A DNA stretch of 64,000 nucleotides from an uncultured Clostridia bacterium (GTDB taxonomy: Bacteria; Bacillota; Clostridia; Lachnospirales; Anaerotignaceae), in assembly GCA_945868505.1 (NCBI GenBank), contig CAMBLO010000011.1:1-64000 (forward strand), written 5' to 3'. Every line of letters begins with the position of its first letter. The first letter of the stretch is position 1. Below the pieces are notes generated by a model. It was given only the letters and a program-made list of their open reading frames with translations. It had not been told where the DNA came from and ran no database searches. Below, piece after piece: positions 39,776 to 47,954 of this stretch. The position numbers and the translations under genes are program-made.

Positions 39776-39852
39776 TTCCGTTTGTTTTGCAACAAGGAAA
39801 TAACCCCGATGATTACCAGACAAAAAGCAAATAACCCTTCGTATGTAACCAT
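39772..39852 (-). CDS. Hydrophobic type I toxin-like peptide, copy 2
   Basis: A 26-codon gene starting ATG 39852, behind GAGAGGAGGTGA, ending TAA 39772. The peptide differs from copy 1 only at two positions (Thr to Ala, Asp to Asn): MVTYEG, hydrophobic LFAFCLVIIGVISLL, tail QNKRK. The ribosome site lies in a small stem (ACCTT with GAGGT). The two copies are in opposite orientation about 5.3 kb apart, which points to duplication of a compact element. Confidence 0.82.
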   Translation of the reverse strand: MVTYEGLFAFCLVIIGVISLLQNKRK

Positions 39853-39910
39853 AGGCGTCACCTCCTCTCGAAGGTAATAGACTGCCCGCCAGACAGTGAT
39901 CCTCGCCTAT

Positions 39911-39939
39911 ATTTTACCATACCCGACACATTTCCACAA
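39911..39939 (-). promoter_or_regulatory. Promoter of type I toxin copy 2
   Basis: Minus strand TTGTGG (39934-39939)-N17-TAAAAT (39911-39916), about 55 bases upstream of the toxin start. Confidence 0.6.
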
Positions 39940-39970
39940 TAAAAAAGGACTTCGTACTGAGAAGTCCTTT
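39936..39970 (-). terminator. Terminator of the liv operon
   Basis: AAGGACTTC and GAAGTCCTT with a 7-base loop, followed on the minus strand by TTTTATT. It abuts the toxin promoter. Confidence 0.85.
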
Positions 39971-39978
39971 TCGTTTGC

Positions 39979-40692
39979 TTATTTTGTTTTCCCCAGATAT
40001 GCCTGTTTGATTTCCTCATTTGCCAGCAACTCTGCGCCGGTGCCTTCCATGGTGATGGTGCCCGTTTCGATAACATAAGCCTTATGGGCAACCTTCAGAG
40101 CCATATTGGCGTTCTGTTCGATCAGCAGAACGGTGATGCCCTGTTCATTGATGGTCTGGATAATCTTGAAAATATCCTTTACCACCAGAGGCGCCAGACC
40201 CAGAGAAGGTTCATCCATCATGATGACCTTGGGTTTGCTCATCAGGGCACGGCCTACAGCCAGCATCTGCTGTTCGCCGCCGGAAAGGGTACCTGCCATC
40301 TGCCATTCTCTTTCCTTCAGACGGGGAAACAGGGAATAGATATAATCCAAGTCCTCTTTCAGGCTGTCTTTTCTCAGATATGCGCCGATTTTCAGGTTTT
40401 CCAGAACGGTCAGGTTAGGGAATACCCGTCTGCCCTCGGGCACCAGTGTGATGCCCTGAGAAACGATATAGTCGGGGGTCTTGCCCACGATTTCCTGTCC
40501 CTTATAGAGGATAGAAGCCTGCTTGGGCTTTACCAGACCGGAGATAGATTTCAGTGTTGTGGATTTGCCTGCGCCGTTGGCACCGATCAGGGTTACGATC
40601 TGCCCTTCGGGCACGGTGATGTCGATGCCCTTCACAGCCTCGATGCCGCCATAGGAAACCACCAGATTTTTGATCTCAAGAATATTACTCAT
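39979..40692 (-). CDS. livF: Branched-chain amino acid ABC transporter ATPase LivF
   Basis: A ~237-residue ATPase: Walker A GANGAGKST, signature LSGGEQQMLAVGRALM, Walker B VIMMDEPSLGLAP, with the LivF-type TLVPEGRRVFPNLTV. It energises the uptake system for leucine, isoleucine and valine together with LivG. Its start overlaps the end of livG. Two adjacent ATGs are possible; I use the one with better spacing from GGTGG. Last gene of the operon. Confidence 0.94.
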   Translation of the reverse strand: MSNILEIKNLVVSYGGIEAVKGIDITVPEGQIVTLIGANGAGKSTTLKSISGLVKPKQASILYKGQEIVGKTPDYIVSQGITLVPEGRRVFPNLTVLENLKIGAYLRKDSLKEDLDYIYSLFPRLKEREWQMAGTLSGGEQQMLAVGRALMSKPKVIMMDEPSLGLAPLVVKDIFKIIQTINEQGITVLLIEQNANMALKVAHKAYVIETGTITMEGTGAELLANEEIKQAYLGKTK

Positions 40693-41533
40693 CATCAGCC
40701 ACCCCCAAATATGCGTCGATTACATGCTGGTTGTTCTGGATTTCCGCCGGGGTGCCGTTGGCGATCTGTTTCCCGAAGTCAATAACATAGATTCTATCGG
40801 AAATATCCATAACCAGATTCATGTGGTGTTCGATCATGAACACAGTCAGGTGGAATTTATCACGGATATCTTTGATGAAGTCTGTCAGTTCGTCTGTTTC
40901 CTGGGGGTTCAGACCTGCGGCAGGTTCATCCAGCAGCAGCAACGTAGGTTCTGTTGCCAATGCCCGGGCGATTTCCAGATGTCTCTGTTTGCCGTAGGGC
41001 AGAGAGGATGCGATTTCATCCTTTACATCATACAGGTCAAGGATGCGCAGGAGTTCCAGAGAATCCTCCCGCATTTTCTGTTCTTCCTTATGATTCAGGC
41101 GGAAGGTATCCGCAAAAATATTGGCTTTCATGCGCATGTGCTTTGCAATCAGCACATTTTCCAGAACCGTCAGTTCCTTGAACAGACGGATATTCTGGAA
41201 GGTGCGGGCGATGCCCAGTTTTGTAATTTTATCAGGGGTAGGCTCCAGTGTTTTTTTGTATTTGCCTTTGTTTTCCCCTGCATACAGCTTATCCATTTTC
41301 CCTTTGGGGAAGTTGGAAATGATGGTCTTATCATGGAATTTTACTTCACCGTTGGTGGGGGCATATACCCCTGTGATCACGTTAAAGGCTGTGGTTTTCC
41401 CTGCACCGTTGGGGCCGATCAGGGAAACGATTTCCCCTTCTCTTACTTTCAGGGTGAGGTTATTTACGGCAACGACACCACCAAACTGCATCGTGATATC
41501 TTTTACACTCAGGATGGTCTTTTTCTCACTCAT
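40685..41533 (-). CDS. livG: Branched-chain amino acid ABC transporter ATPase LivG
   Basis: A 282-residue ATPase: Walker A GPNGAGKTT, signature LPYGKQRHLEIARALA (the non-canonical form typical of LivG), Walker B LLLDEPAAGLNPQE, and the LivG insertion (residues ~70-125) with ARTFQNIRLFKELTV. ATG 41533 follows AGGTGAGG and overlaps the end of livM. Pairs with LivF. Confidence 0.94.
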   Translation of the reverse strand: MSEKKTILSVKDITMQFGGVVAVNNLTLKVREGEIVSLIGPNGAGKTTAFNVITGVYAPTNGEVKFHDKTIISNFPKGKMDKLYAGENKGKYKKTLEPTPDKITKLGIARTFQNIRLFKELTVLENVLIAKHMRMKANIFADTFRLNHKEEQKMREDSLELLRILDLYDVKDEIASSLPYGKQRHLEIARALATEPTLLLLDEPAAGLNPQETDELTDFIKDIRDKFHLTVFMIEHHMNLVMDISDRIYVIDFGKQIANGTPAEIQNNQHVIDAYLGVADDE

Positions 41534-42614
41534 TGCCCTCACCTCCTGCGGGTTGTTTTTTATCCATTCGTTTCAGGATGAAATTCCAGTTAAATTCCTT
41601 GGTGCCCATGATGCCCTTGCGGAAGAACAGAACCACAATCATCAGAATGATAGAGAATACTACCATACGGAAGCCTGTTTTGAACAGGGGAATCTGTACC
41701 CCGCCGATGAAAAAGGGCTGATCCAGGAAGCGGAGCCACCATTCTCTTGCGGCAATGACCAAGAAAGAGGAGATGATGCTGCCTGTCAGGGAACCCATAC
41801 CGCCGATCACGACGATCAGCAGGATATTGTATGTCAGAGTGATGTTGAATGTAGTGGATGTGATGGCACCCATATACATTGCCATCAGCGCACCGCCCAC
41901 ACCGGCGAAGAAGGAACTGATGATAAAGGACATCCGTTTATGCTTTGCCAGATTGATCCCCATGGCTTCTGCGGCGATTTCATCCTCACGAATGGCCTTG
42001 AAGGCTCTGCCGTAGGAAGAATTGATGAGCAGCCAAACGATAAAGATGCAGATGGCTACCACAATGAAGGGAAAATAGAAGTTGGGGAATTTGGGAATCA
42101 TCTTCAGACCCAGAGAGCCGTTGGTGATGCGGTTCATAGGGGAGCTGCCTACGATGATACGGACGATTTCCGCAAAGCCCAGTGTGGCAATGGCGAAATA
42201 GTCACTTTTCAGCCGCAGTACGGGGGCACCGATGAGGGCTGCCATGATGGCGCAGACGATACCGGCAACGATGAGGGCTGCCACGATGGGCAGTTCGATA
42301 TTTGCCAGCCAGTCAGCCACGCCGTAAAGATAGTAAACGCCTGCCCGCTGGTTGGCAGGAATGGTGAAGATGGCAAAGGTGTAGGCACCCAACGCCATAA
42401 AGCCAGCCTGACCCAGAGAGAACAGACCGGTGAAGCCGTTCAAAAGGTTCATGGAAACTGCCACCAGTGCGTAGATGGAACCCAGCTGTAGTACCGTACG
42501 CAGCATATAGGTAGGGGCTGTGTATTTATTGACACCCACCAAGAGCAGTGCCAAAACGACGATGGCGATCGCGGAAAAGAGTATGGAAAGTTTGTGTTTT
42601 TTCTGTTCTGTCAT
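41526..42614 (-). CDS. livM: Branched-chain amino acid ABC transporter permease LivM
   Basis: A 362-residue permease with about eight to ten membrane segments. The LivM signature region is SYGRAFKAIREDEIAAEAMGINLAKHKRMSF near residue 205-235, and the N-terminal half has GLFSLGQAGFMALGAY. It forms the channel with LivH. The start ATG 42614 follows CAGGTGAG; it lies 15 bases after the livH stop. Confidence 0.93.
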   Translation of the reverse strand: MTEQKKHKLSILFSAIAIVVLALLLVGVNKYTAPTYMLRTVLQLGSIYALVAVSMNLLNGFTGLFSLGQAGFMALGAYTFAIFTIPANQRAGVYYLYGVADWLANIELPIVAALIVAGIVCAIMAALIGAPVLRLKSDYFAIATLGFAEIVRIIVGSSPMNRITNGSLGLKMIPKFPNFYFPFIVVAICIFIVWLLINSSYGRAFKAIREDEIAAEAMGINLAKHKRMSFIISSFFAGVGGALMAMYMGAITSTTFNITLTYNILLIVVIGGMGSLTGSIISSFLVIAAREWWLRFLDQPFFIGGVQIPLFKTGFRMVVFSIILMIVVLFFRKGIMGTKEFNWNFILKRMDKKQPAGGEGNE

Positions 42615-42629
42615 ATCTCTCACCTGCCC

Positions 42630-43517
42630 TTATACTTTTTCTGTGGTCTTTTCGCCGAAAAGCCCTGTAGGCTTGAACAGCAGAACAACGATCAGCAGGA
42701 TGAATGTGAATACGTCACTGAATTCAGAATAGCCCGCAGCCTTGATAAAGGTTTCGGAAAGGCCGATGACAAAGCCGCCCAGCATAGCGCCGGGAATGGA
42801 GCCGATACCGCCGAATACCGCTGCAATAAAGCATTTCAGACCGGGCAGGGAGCCTACCAGGGGATATACGGAGGGGCGGGGTGTGAAATACAGGATAGAA
42901 CCCACACCTGCTAAGAAACAACCGATGACGAAAGTGAAGCTGATGACACGGTTGATCTTGATCCCCATGAGCTGAGAAGTTTCGAAATCCTTGGAAACGG
43001 CACGCATCGCCATACCGATTTTTGTATGGTTGATGAGCTGCAGCAGCAGGAATACGAATACCAGCGTCAGGATAGGGGTGATGAAGGTTACCACGGAAGT
43101 GGAGATACCGCCGATGGTGATGGTCTTCATCAGGAAGTCGATTTTGGGGTAGCCTTTGGGCAGAGCGGAGAACAGGTATGTAGCCAGATTCTGCAGCAGG
43201 TAGGAAACACCGATGGCAGAAATCATGATAGACATACGGGGAGAACTGCGCAGGGGCTTATAGGCCACTTTTTCGATGACAACACCCAAAAGGATGGTGG
43301 CTGCCAAAACGATGACGATGGAAACATACCAGGGCAGAGCAAAGTCTACCATGGCGAAAATCATAAAATATGCTGCCATCATAAAAATGTCGCCGTGGGC
43401 AAAGTTGATCAGGCGCAGGATGCCGTAAACCATGGTGTAACCGATGGCAATGAGGGCATAGATGCCGCCGATGGAAATGCCCGTCAGGCAGTATTGTAAG
43501 AATGCTGTTGATGTCAT
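42630..43517 (-). CDS. livH: Branched-chain amino acid ABC transporter permease LivH
   Basis: A 295-residue permease: GISIGGIYALIAIGYTMVYGILRLINFAHGDIFMM near the start is the LivH hallmark, and GIKINRVISFTFVIGCFLAGVGSILY is the coupling region. ATG 43517 follows AGGAGG; the longer frame upstream reads through an inverted repeat and is rejected. It is separated from livK by a terminator-like hairpin, so it may be less expressed than the binding protein. Confidence 0.94.
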   Translation of the reverse strand: MTSTAFLQYCLTGISIGGIYALIAIGYTMVYGILRLINFAHGDIFMMAAYFMIFAMVDFALPWYVSIVIVLAATILLGVVIEKVAYKPLRSSPRMSIMISAIGVSYLLQNLATYLFSALPKGYPKIDFLMKTITIGGISTSVVTFITPILTLVFVFLLLQLINHTKIGMAMRAVSKDFETSQLMGIKINRVISFTFVIGCFLAGVGSILYFTPRPSVYPLVGSLPGLKCFIAAVFGGIGSIPGAMLGGFVIGLSETFIKAAGYSEFSDVFTFILLIVVLLFKPTGLFGEKTTEKV

Positions 43518-43557
43518 AAGAAACCTCCTGACATTGTGAAAATGATGATGTACCGAT

Positions 43558-43606
43558 TTATGAAGGTTTATAAAGACCAAAAGGTGATCTGTATAAACCT
43601 TCATAA
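43558..43606. repeat. 15-bp inverted repeat between livK and livH
   Basis: TTATGAAGGTTTATA and TATAAACCTTCATAA are perfect arms with a 19-base loop. Lying after the livK terminator and before livH, it could stabilise mRNA or bind a regulator. Confidence 0.75.
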
Positions 43607-43614
43607 GCCGATTT

Positions 43615-43647
43615 TAATAAAAAGCGGCGGGACGATCATCCCGCCGC
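43615..43647 (-). terminator. Terminator or attenuator after livK
   Basis: GCGGCGGGA and TCCCGCCGC with a 6-base loop, then TTTTTATT on the minus strand. It would let livK be made in excess over the downstream genes. Confidence 0.85.
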
Positions 43648-43694
43648 AAAAACTCTTTTGTACGTTTTGGGGATATCCCCTGATGGAAAGAAAC

Positions 43695-44924
43695 TTATTT
43701 TGTTTCGTCGATCTGTTTCTTCACGAATACAAATTTGCCGTTTTCTACTTTCTTCAGGTAAGCAGCGTCTTTGTTTGCGTCGCCTGTTTCGCTGAAAGTG
43801 ATGTTGCCTGTTACGCCGTCATAGTTGACTGCTGCCAGAGCATCGCGCAGGTTTACGCTTGTCAGGTCGCCTTCTGTGCCATCCAGAGATGCCAGAGCTG
43901 TTACCATTGTCATGTAACCGTCATAGCCCAGAGCGGATACAGCTGCTACGCCGTCTGTGCCGCCGTTCAGAGTGATGCGCTGTGCGTCTTCGTTCAGGTA
44001 TGCCTTGAAGCCGTTAACGAAGTCTTTTGCCATAGGTGTGGATTCGTCGTCTTCATCGAAGAATGTGGAGAATACAACGCCTTCTGCTGCATCGCCTGCT
44101 GCGATCACGATGGATTCATTTTCCCATGTATCGGAGCCCAGAATGTGTGCTTCCAGACCGTTTGCTTTTGCCTGAGGCAGGATCAGAGTTGCTGTTGCGA
44201 TGGAGCAGGGGATGAATACACATTCTGCATTGGACTGTTTTACAGTTGTCAGGATCGCATTGAAGTCGGATTCGTTTGTCTGGTATGTTTCGTCAGCAAC
44301 GATTGTGCCGCCCAGCTGTTCGAATGCCTGTTTGAAGTAAGCAGCGATACCTGTGGAGTAGTCATCGCCGTTCTGGCTTACGATAGCAGCTGTTTTGTAG
44401 CCCATTTCTTCTGCTGCGTAGGAAGCCATTACTGTACCCTGGAAAGGATCCAGGAAGCAAGTTCTGAAGTAGAAATCGTTGCCTGCTGTAACCTGAGGGT
44501 TTGTGCAGGAGCAGCCGATGGCGGGAACGCCTGCGTCAGCGAAAGTCTGACCTGCTGCGATGGAAACGCCGGAGCCATAGGAGCCCAGAACGCCCACAAC
44601 ACCGGAAGAGATCAGGGACTGTGCTGCTGTAACAGCTGCTGTTTTGTCGGACTGGTTATCAACTTCTACCAGTTCGATGTTGTATGTTGTGCCGTTGATA
44701 TCAACAGTGGGCACAACTGTGTTTGCGTAACGGATACCCAGAACTTCCTGCATACCGCCGCCGCCGTTTTCGCCTGTTGTAGGTTCGAAAACACCGATTT
44801 TGATGGTGTCGCCGCTGATGGCTGTGCCGGCTACAGAAGCTGTTGTGCCTTCAGAGGAGCCGCCGCAGGCAGCCAGAGACAGTGTCATTACAGAGGCCAG
44901 AGCCAGAGCAATAAACTTTTTCAT
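43695..44924 (-). CDS. livK: Branched-chain amino acid-binding lipoprotein LivK
   Basis: A 409-residue periplasmic-binding-protein-fold lipoprotein. The signal sequence ends with the lipobox LAAC (Cys20), followed by the flexible GGSSEGTT tether. The type I Leu/Ile/Val-binding fold shows IKIGVFEPTTGENGGGG, VGVLGSYGSGVSIAAGQTFADAGVPAIGCSCTNPQVT. It captures amino acids outside the membrane. AGGTTG/GGAGG before the ATG. First gene of livKHMGF. Confidence 0.94.
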   Translation of the reverse strand: MKKFIALALASVMTLSLAACGGSSEGTTASVAGTAISGDTIKIGVFEPTTGENGGGGMQEVLGIRYANTVVPTVDINGTTYNIELVEVDNQSDKTAAVTAAQSLISSGVVGVLGSYGSGVSIAAGQTFADAGVPAIGCSCTNPQVTAGNDFYFRTCFLDPFQGTVMASYAAEEMGYKTAAIVSQNGDDYSTGIAAYFKQAFEQLGGTIVADETYQTNESDFNAILTTVKQSNAECVFIPCSIATATLILPQAKANGLEAHILGSDTWENESIVIAAGDAAEGVVFSTFFDEDDESTPMAKDFVNGFKAYLNEDAQRITLNGGTDGVAAVSALGYDGYMTMVTALASLDGTEGDLTSVNLRDALAAVNYDGVTGNITFSETGDANKDAAYLKKVENGKFVFVKKQIDETK

Positions 44925-45051
44925 AATTTACAACCTCCCATAAATGGATTCCGGGAAGCATCAAACCGGAAAAATGTCGTTTTTCGTAGTGGCTATGTAC
45001 CCAGCACGGATGTCCGCAATGGGGGAACAGATGCTTTTTGCCATTATTCAA

Positions 45052-45080
45052 AATATACCATAAAATCGGCAAAGAAGCAA
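45052..45080 (-). promoter_or_regulatory. Promoter of the liv operon
   Basis: Minus strand TTGCTT (45075-45080)-N17-TATATT (45052-45057), leaving a leader of about 120 bases. Bases 45081-45314 contain no further gene. Confidence 0.55.
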
Positions 45081-45314
45081 CAAGGGGACAACCCTTTTTG
45101 CGGAAAGGACAAGGGATTTTCTCTCATGTACTCAAAAAAGAACAACGGGGCCGCCCGATTTTAAGAAGGAGTTTCACGAAACCATACGTTTTTTTTATTG
45201 CATGAATAAGGGGATAGCAAAAAAGAGGGATTTTGAGTATAATAAATCTATTATGGACAAGTACCCGATTTTTCGGAAGAAGATAGATGAAAAAGAGATG
45301 AAGGAGGAGTCGCT

Positions 45315-46145
45315 TTGAGCAGAGCAGATGAAATTTTCAAAGCAAATTGCAGACAAATTTTAGAGAGTGGGTTTTCTACGGAAAACGAAAAAGTGCGTCC
45401 CGTTTGGGAGGATGGTACCCCTGCATACACCATCAAGACCTTTGGTGTGGTGAACCGCTATAACCTGCAGGAGGAATTTCCCCTGATGACCCTGCGCTAT
45501 ACCAACTGGAAGGCAGCCATCGACGAGATCCTGTGGATCTGGCAGAAAAAATCCAACAATGTAAACGATCTGAACAGCAGGATCTGGGATTCCTGGGCAG
45601 ATGAAACTGGTTCCATCGGCAAGGCTTACGGCTATCAGCTGGGGGTGAAATATAAATTCCCCCACGGCGAAATGGATCAGGTGGATAACGTGCTGTGGCA
45701 GCTGAAAAATACCCCTGCCTCCCGACGGATCATGACGAATATTTATAACTTTGCAGACCTGACGGAAATGGGTCTGGAACCCTGTGCCTACAGCATGACC
45801 TTCAACGTGACAGGCAATAAACTGAACGGCATCCTGAATCAGCGTTCTCAGGATACTTTGACAGCAAATAACTGGAATGTGGTGCAGTATTCTGCCCTGC
45901 TGATGATGTTCGCCCAGGTCAGCGGTCTGGAGCCCGGCGAGCTGATCCACGTGATTTCCGATATGCATATTTATGACAGACACGTGGATATGGTGAAACA
46001 GATGCTGGAAAGAGAGCCCCTGCCTGCACCTAAGGTGAGACTGAATCCCGAAGTAAAGAATTTCTATGATTTCACTGTGGATGATTTCATCGTGGAGGAT
46101 TACCAGTATCATAAATCTCTGGGCAAAGTGCCTGTGGCGATCTAA
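45315..46145 (+). CDS. thyA: Thymidylate synthase
   Basis: Makes dTMP from dUMP with methylene-tetrahydrofolate. The 276-residue ThyA has the catalytic Cys157 in EPCAYSMTFNV, the phosphate-binding Arg region (PASRRIMT), LNQRSQDTLTANNWNVVQYSALL and HVISDMHIYDRH. The start is TTG 45315 after AAGGAGG. dihydrofolate made here is recycled by the following folA gene. Folate uptake under THF control (folT) is elsewhere in the window. Confidence 0.96.
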   Translation: MSRADEIFKANCRQILESGFSTENEKVRPVWEDGTPAYTIKTFGVVNRYNLQEEFPLMTLRYTNWKAAIDEILWIWQKKSNNVNDLNSRIWDSWADETGSIGKAYGYQLGVKYKFPHGEMDQVDNVLWQLKNTPASRRIMTNIYNFADLTEMGLEPCAYSMTFNVTGNKLNGILNQRSQDTLTANNWNVVQYSALLMMFAQVSGLEPGELIHVISDMHIYDRHVDMVKQMLEREPLPAPKVRLNPEVKNFYDFTVDDFIVEDYQYHKSLGKVPVAI

Positions 46146-46157
46146 GGAGGATTTGAA

Positions 46158-46649
46158 ATGGATATTATCGTAGCGGTAGACGAAAAATGGGGCATTGGCA
46201 AGGATGGCAATTTGCTGCAGCGGATTTCCACCGATATGAAGCGGTTTCGCGCCATGACTACAGGAAATGTGCTGGTGATGGGGAGAAAGACGCTGGAATC
46301 CTTCCCCAATCAAAAACCCTTGCCCAATAGAGTCAATATCGTACTGACAACAAATCGGGCTTATGAAGCAGAAGGCGTTGTGCTGTGCCACGATTTGGCA
46401 GACCTGCCTGAACTTTTGAAGGCTTATGAAGGGAAACAGGTTTTTGTTGCCGGCGGCGGCAGCATCTATGCACAGCTTCTGCCTCAGTGCGAAAGGGCAT
46501 ACGTGACAAAAATCTATCACACTTATCCCGCAGATACCACCTTCCCCAATCTGGATGAAAACCCCGAATGGGTGTTGGCGGAAAAAGGGGAAGTGCAGGA
46601 GGAGAATGGTGTTAGATTCTCCTTTGATGTTTACCAAAAAATGAAATAA
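46158..46649 (+). CDS. folA: Dihydrofolate reductase
   Basis: A 163-residue DHFR: MDIIVAVDEKWGIGKDGNLL, the active-site D/E region with MGRKTLESFPNQKPLPNRVNIVL, and VFVAGGGSIYAQLL at the NADPH site. Restores tetrahydrofolate after thymidylate synthase. AAGGAGG precedes the ATG, 12 bases after thyA; operon. Confidence 0.96.
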   Translation: MDIIVAVDEKWGIGKDGNLLQRISTDMKRFRAMTTGNVLVMGRKTLESFPNQKPLPNRVNIVLTTNRAYEAEGVVLCHDLADLPELLKAYEGKQVFVAGGGSIYAQLLPQCERAYVTKIYHTYPADTTFPNLDENPEWVLAEKGEVQEENGVRFSFDVYQKMK

Positions 46650-46656
46650 GAATGAG

Positions 46657-46684
46657 AAAAAGGAGACGTTCGCGTCTCCTTTTT
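46657..46684 (+). terminator. Terminator of thyA-folA
   Basis: AAAAAGGAGACG-TTCG-CGTCTCCTTTTT. Confidence 0.9.
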
Positions 46685-47060
46685 GAGTTACTGCAAAGGG
46701 TTCTCGAGCCGCCCTTTTGAGTTACTGCACAAGTTCTCGAACCGCCCCCTTCCTCGCCGTAGGCTGCTTGCGGGGGTAGGGGAGAGCTTTCGACCGAAAT
46801 TCAAGTTTTCGGGAATCCGATTCCATAGCCTTGCGCCATCTGGCGAAAAATATCGGTTGGACAAACTGGCTGCACGCCCGTTTGGAACTATTACGGCAAA
46901 ACCACAAAGGCCTTCCTTACTTTTTGCGCACAAAAAGTAACAAAAAGCCTGGGAACCACGTTCAAGGTTCCCAGACCCTCCGTGGAATTCAAGGGGAACA
47001 AAGTTCCCCTCGAAACACCCCTCCCCACAGTGCCTTACGGCATAGGGAAAAGCGGCGACG
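46685..47060. repeat. Long repeat, left copy
   Basis: From about 46842 the sequence (AAAAATATCGGTTGGACAAAC, CGCCCGTTTGGAACTA, GGCAAAACCACAAA, GCCTTCCTTACTTTTT, AAAAAGTAACAAAAA, AAGGGGAACAAAGTTCCCCT, CCCTCCCCACA) recurs in inverted orientation at 47615-47850. The outer part holds GAGTTACTGCA twice and TTCTCGA motifs. Reading frames here are not credible genes. Confidence 0.8.
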
Positions 47061-47104
47061 GTGCGCCTAAAAAACAAAGCGATCTAGCCTTGAGGTCGCT
47101 AAAA

Positions 47105-47311
47105 TTATTTTTTCTGGTCTGTTCGTTCCAGCAAATAATCAACGGAAACATCGTATAAATCTGCTAATGCACATAATACATGGGGCGGAATCATCCGTTC
47201 GCCAGTTTCATAGTAGGCATAGGTTCTTTGGGGAACGTTGATTTTTGCCCCGACCTGTGCTTGTGTCATATCGTTATCTTCTCGTAAATCGCGGATTCTT
47301 TTATAAATCAT
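47105..47311 (-). CDS. XRE-family regulator inside the repeat-flanked segment
   Basis: A 68-residue HTH protein: IRDLREDNDMTQAQVGAKINVPQRTYAYYETGERMIPPHVLCALADLYDVSVDYLLERT. Start chosen at ATG 47311 after GGTGATG, though GTG 47320 and ATG 47317 are possible. It is divergent from a Cys-rich small ORF; the gap holds GAAC-GATTT-GTTC and CTGTTC motifs, possible operators. Confidence 0.84.
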   Translation of the reverse strand: MIYKRIRDLREDNDMTQAQVGAKINVPQRTYAYYETGERMIPPHVLCALADLYDVSVDYLLERTDQKK

Positions 47312-47352
47312 TTGCATCACCGTATTTACTATAAAATGAACGATTTGTTCTA

Positions 47353-47381
47353 TTGATATTTTGAATAATCTGTTCTAAAAT
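47353..47381 (+). promoter_or_regulatory. Promoter of the Cys-rich ORF
   Basis: TTGATA-N17-TAAAAT, overlapping the TTGTTC/TCTGTTC repeats likely bound by the XRE protein. Confidence 0.6.
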
Positions 47382-47398
47382 ATGCGTGGAGGGATGAT

Positions 47399-47599
47399 AT
47401 GAACTGCGAAAATAAATTCTGTATATATTATGAAAATCATGCTTGTATTTTAGAAACGATTGATATGGATACCTTGGGATGCTGTGATTCTTGTATCTAT
47501 GTTGATTTGGATGAATCCGTTTTGAGAGAGGCAAGAAGTAAAACCAGAGAAAAATTTGAGATGATTTATGAACATTGGAAAAATAAATCAGCTACTTGA
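47399..47599 (+). CDS. Small cysteine-rich protein of unknown function
   Basis: A 66-residue protein with the pattern CENKFCIYYENHACILETI and CCDSCIYVD, five to six cysteines in the first half, then a charged helix (LREARSKTREKFEMIYEHW). It may bind a metal. GGAGGGATG precedes the ATG. It is paired with an XRE regulator and enclosed by inverted repeat copies; proteins like this are often found in phage- or plasmid-like regions, but I do not recognise a named family. Confidence 0.72.
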   Translation: MNCENKFCIYYENHACILETIDMDTLGCCDSCIYVDLDESVLREARSKTREKFEMIYEHWKNKSAT

Positions 47600-47614
47600 A
47601 TTGACCAGCAAGCT

Positions 47615-47935
47615 ATGCCGGAAAGGCACTTTATACTGCCCGAAGGGGCTTGTGGGGAGGGGATATCTAAGGGGAACATTGTTCCCCTTAGACCTCCTGT
47701 GGGGGTCCGGGACCCATGAGGAGGGGTCCCGGGTTTTTGTTACTTTTTAGCATAAAAAGTAAGGAAGGCTTTTGTGGTTTTGCCAATGTAGTTCCAAACG
47801 GGCGAGTAGTAGGTTTGTCCAACCGATATTTTTCGCCCGACTGGGCGCAGCTCGAGAACTTCTGAAGCCGAGAAACATGAAATTAGTGCGAGAACTTGAA
47901 TTTAAAGCGAGAACATAAAAAAAGACCCCTTCCGA
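47615..47935. repeat. Long repeat, right copy (inverted)
   Basis: Reverse-complement copy of the 46842-47045 repeat with the same blocks in the same order, diverged by substitutions and small indels, with added palindromes CTAAGGGGAACATTGTTCCCCTTAG and GGGTCCGGGACCC. The TTCTCGAG-type end motif lies beyond it. With the left copy it encloses 47060-47615. Confidence 0.78.
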
Positions 47936-47943
47936 GGTCTTTT
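47914..47943 (-). terminator. Terminator of the cca-aldo/keto reductase operon
   Basis: AAAGACC and GGTCTTT with a 9-base loop region, followed on the minus strand by T7. Confidence 0.7.
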
Positions 47944-47954
47944 CCTTATTTCTC

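Noticed and set aside
43536..45164. Plus-strand open frame of 542 codons opposite livK
   Set aside because: Cys- and Val-rich shadow of the livK lipoprotein gene, which has a lipobox and conserved fold.
46688..47077. Overlapping open frames in the left repeat copy
   Set aside because: Several frames open on both strands inside a duplicated non-coding repeat; no ribosome sites.
46842..47850. Possible insertion sequence
   Set aside because: No transposase between the inverted repeats and the repeats are diverged and internal to non-coding sequence.
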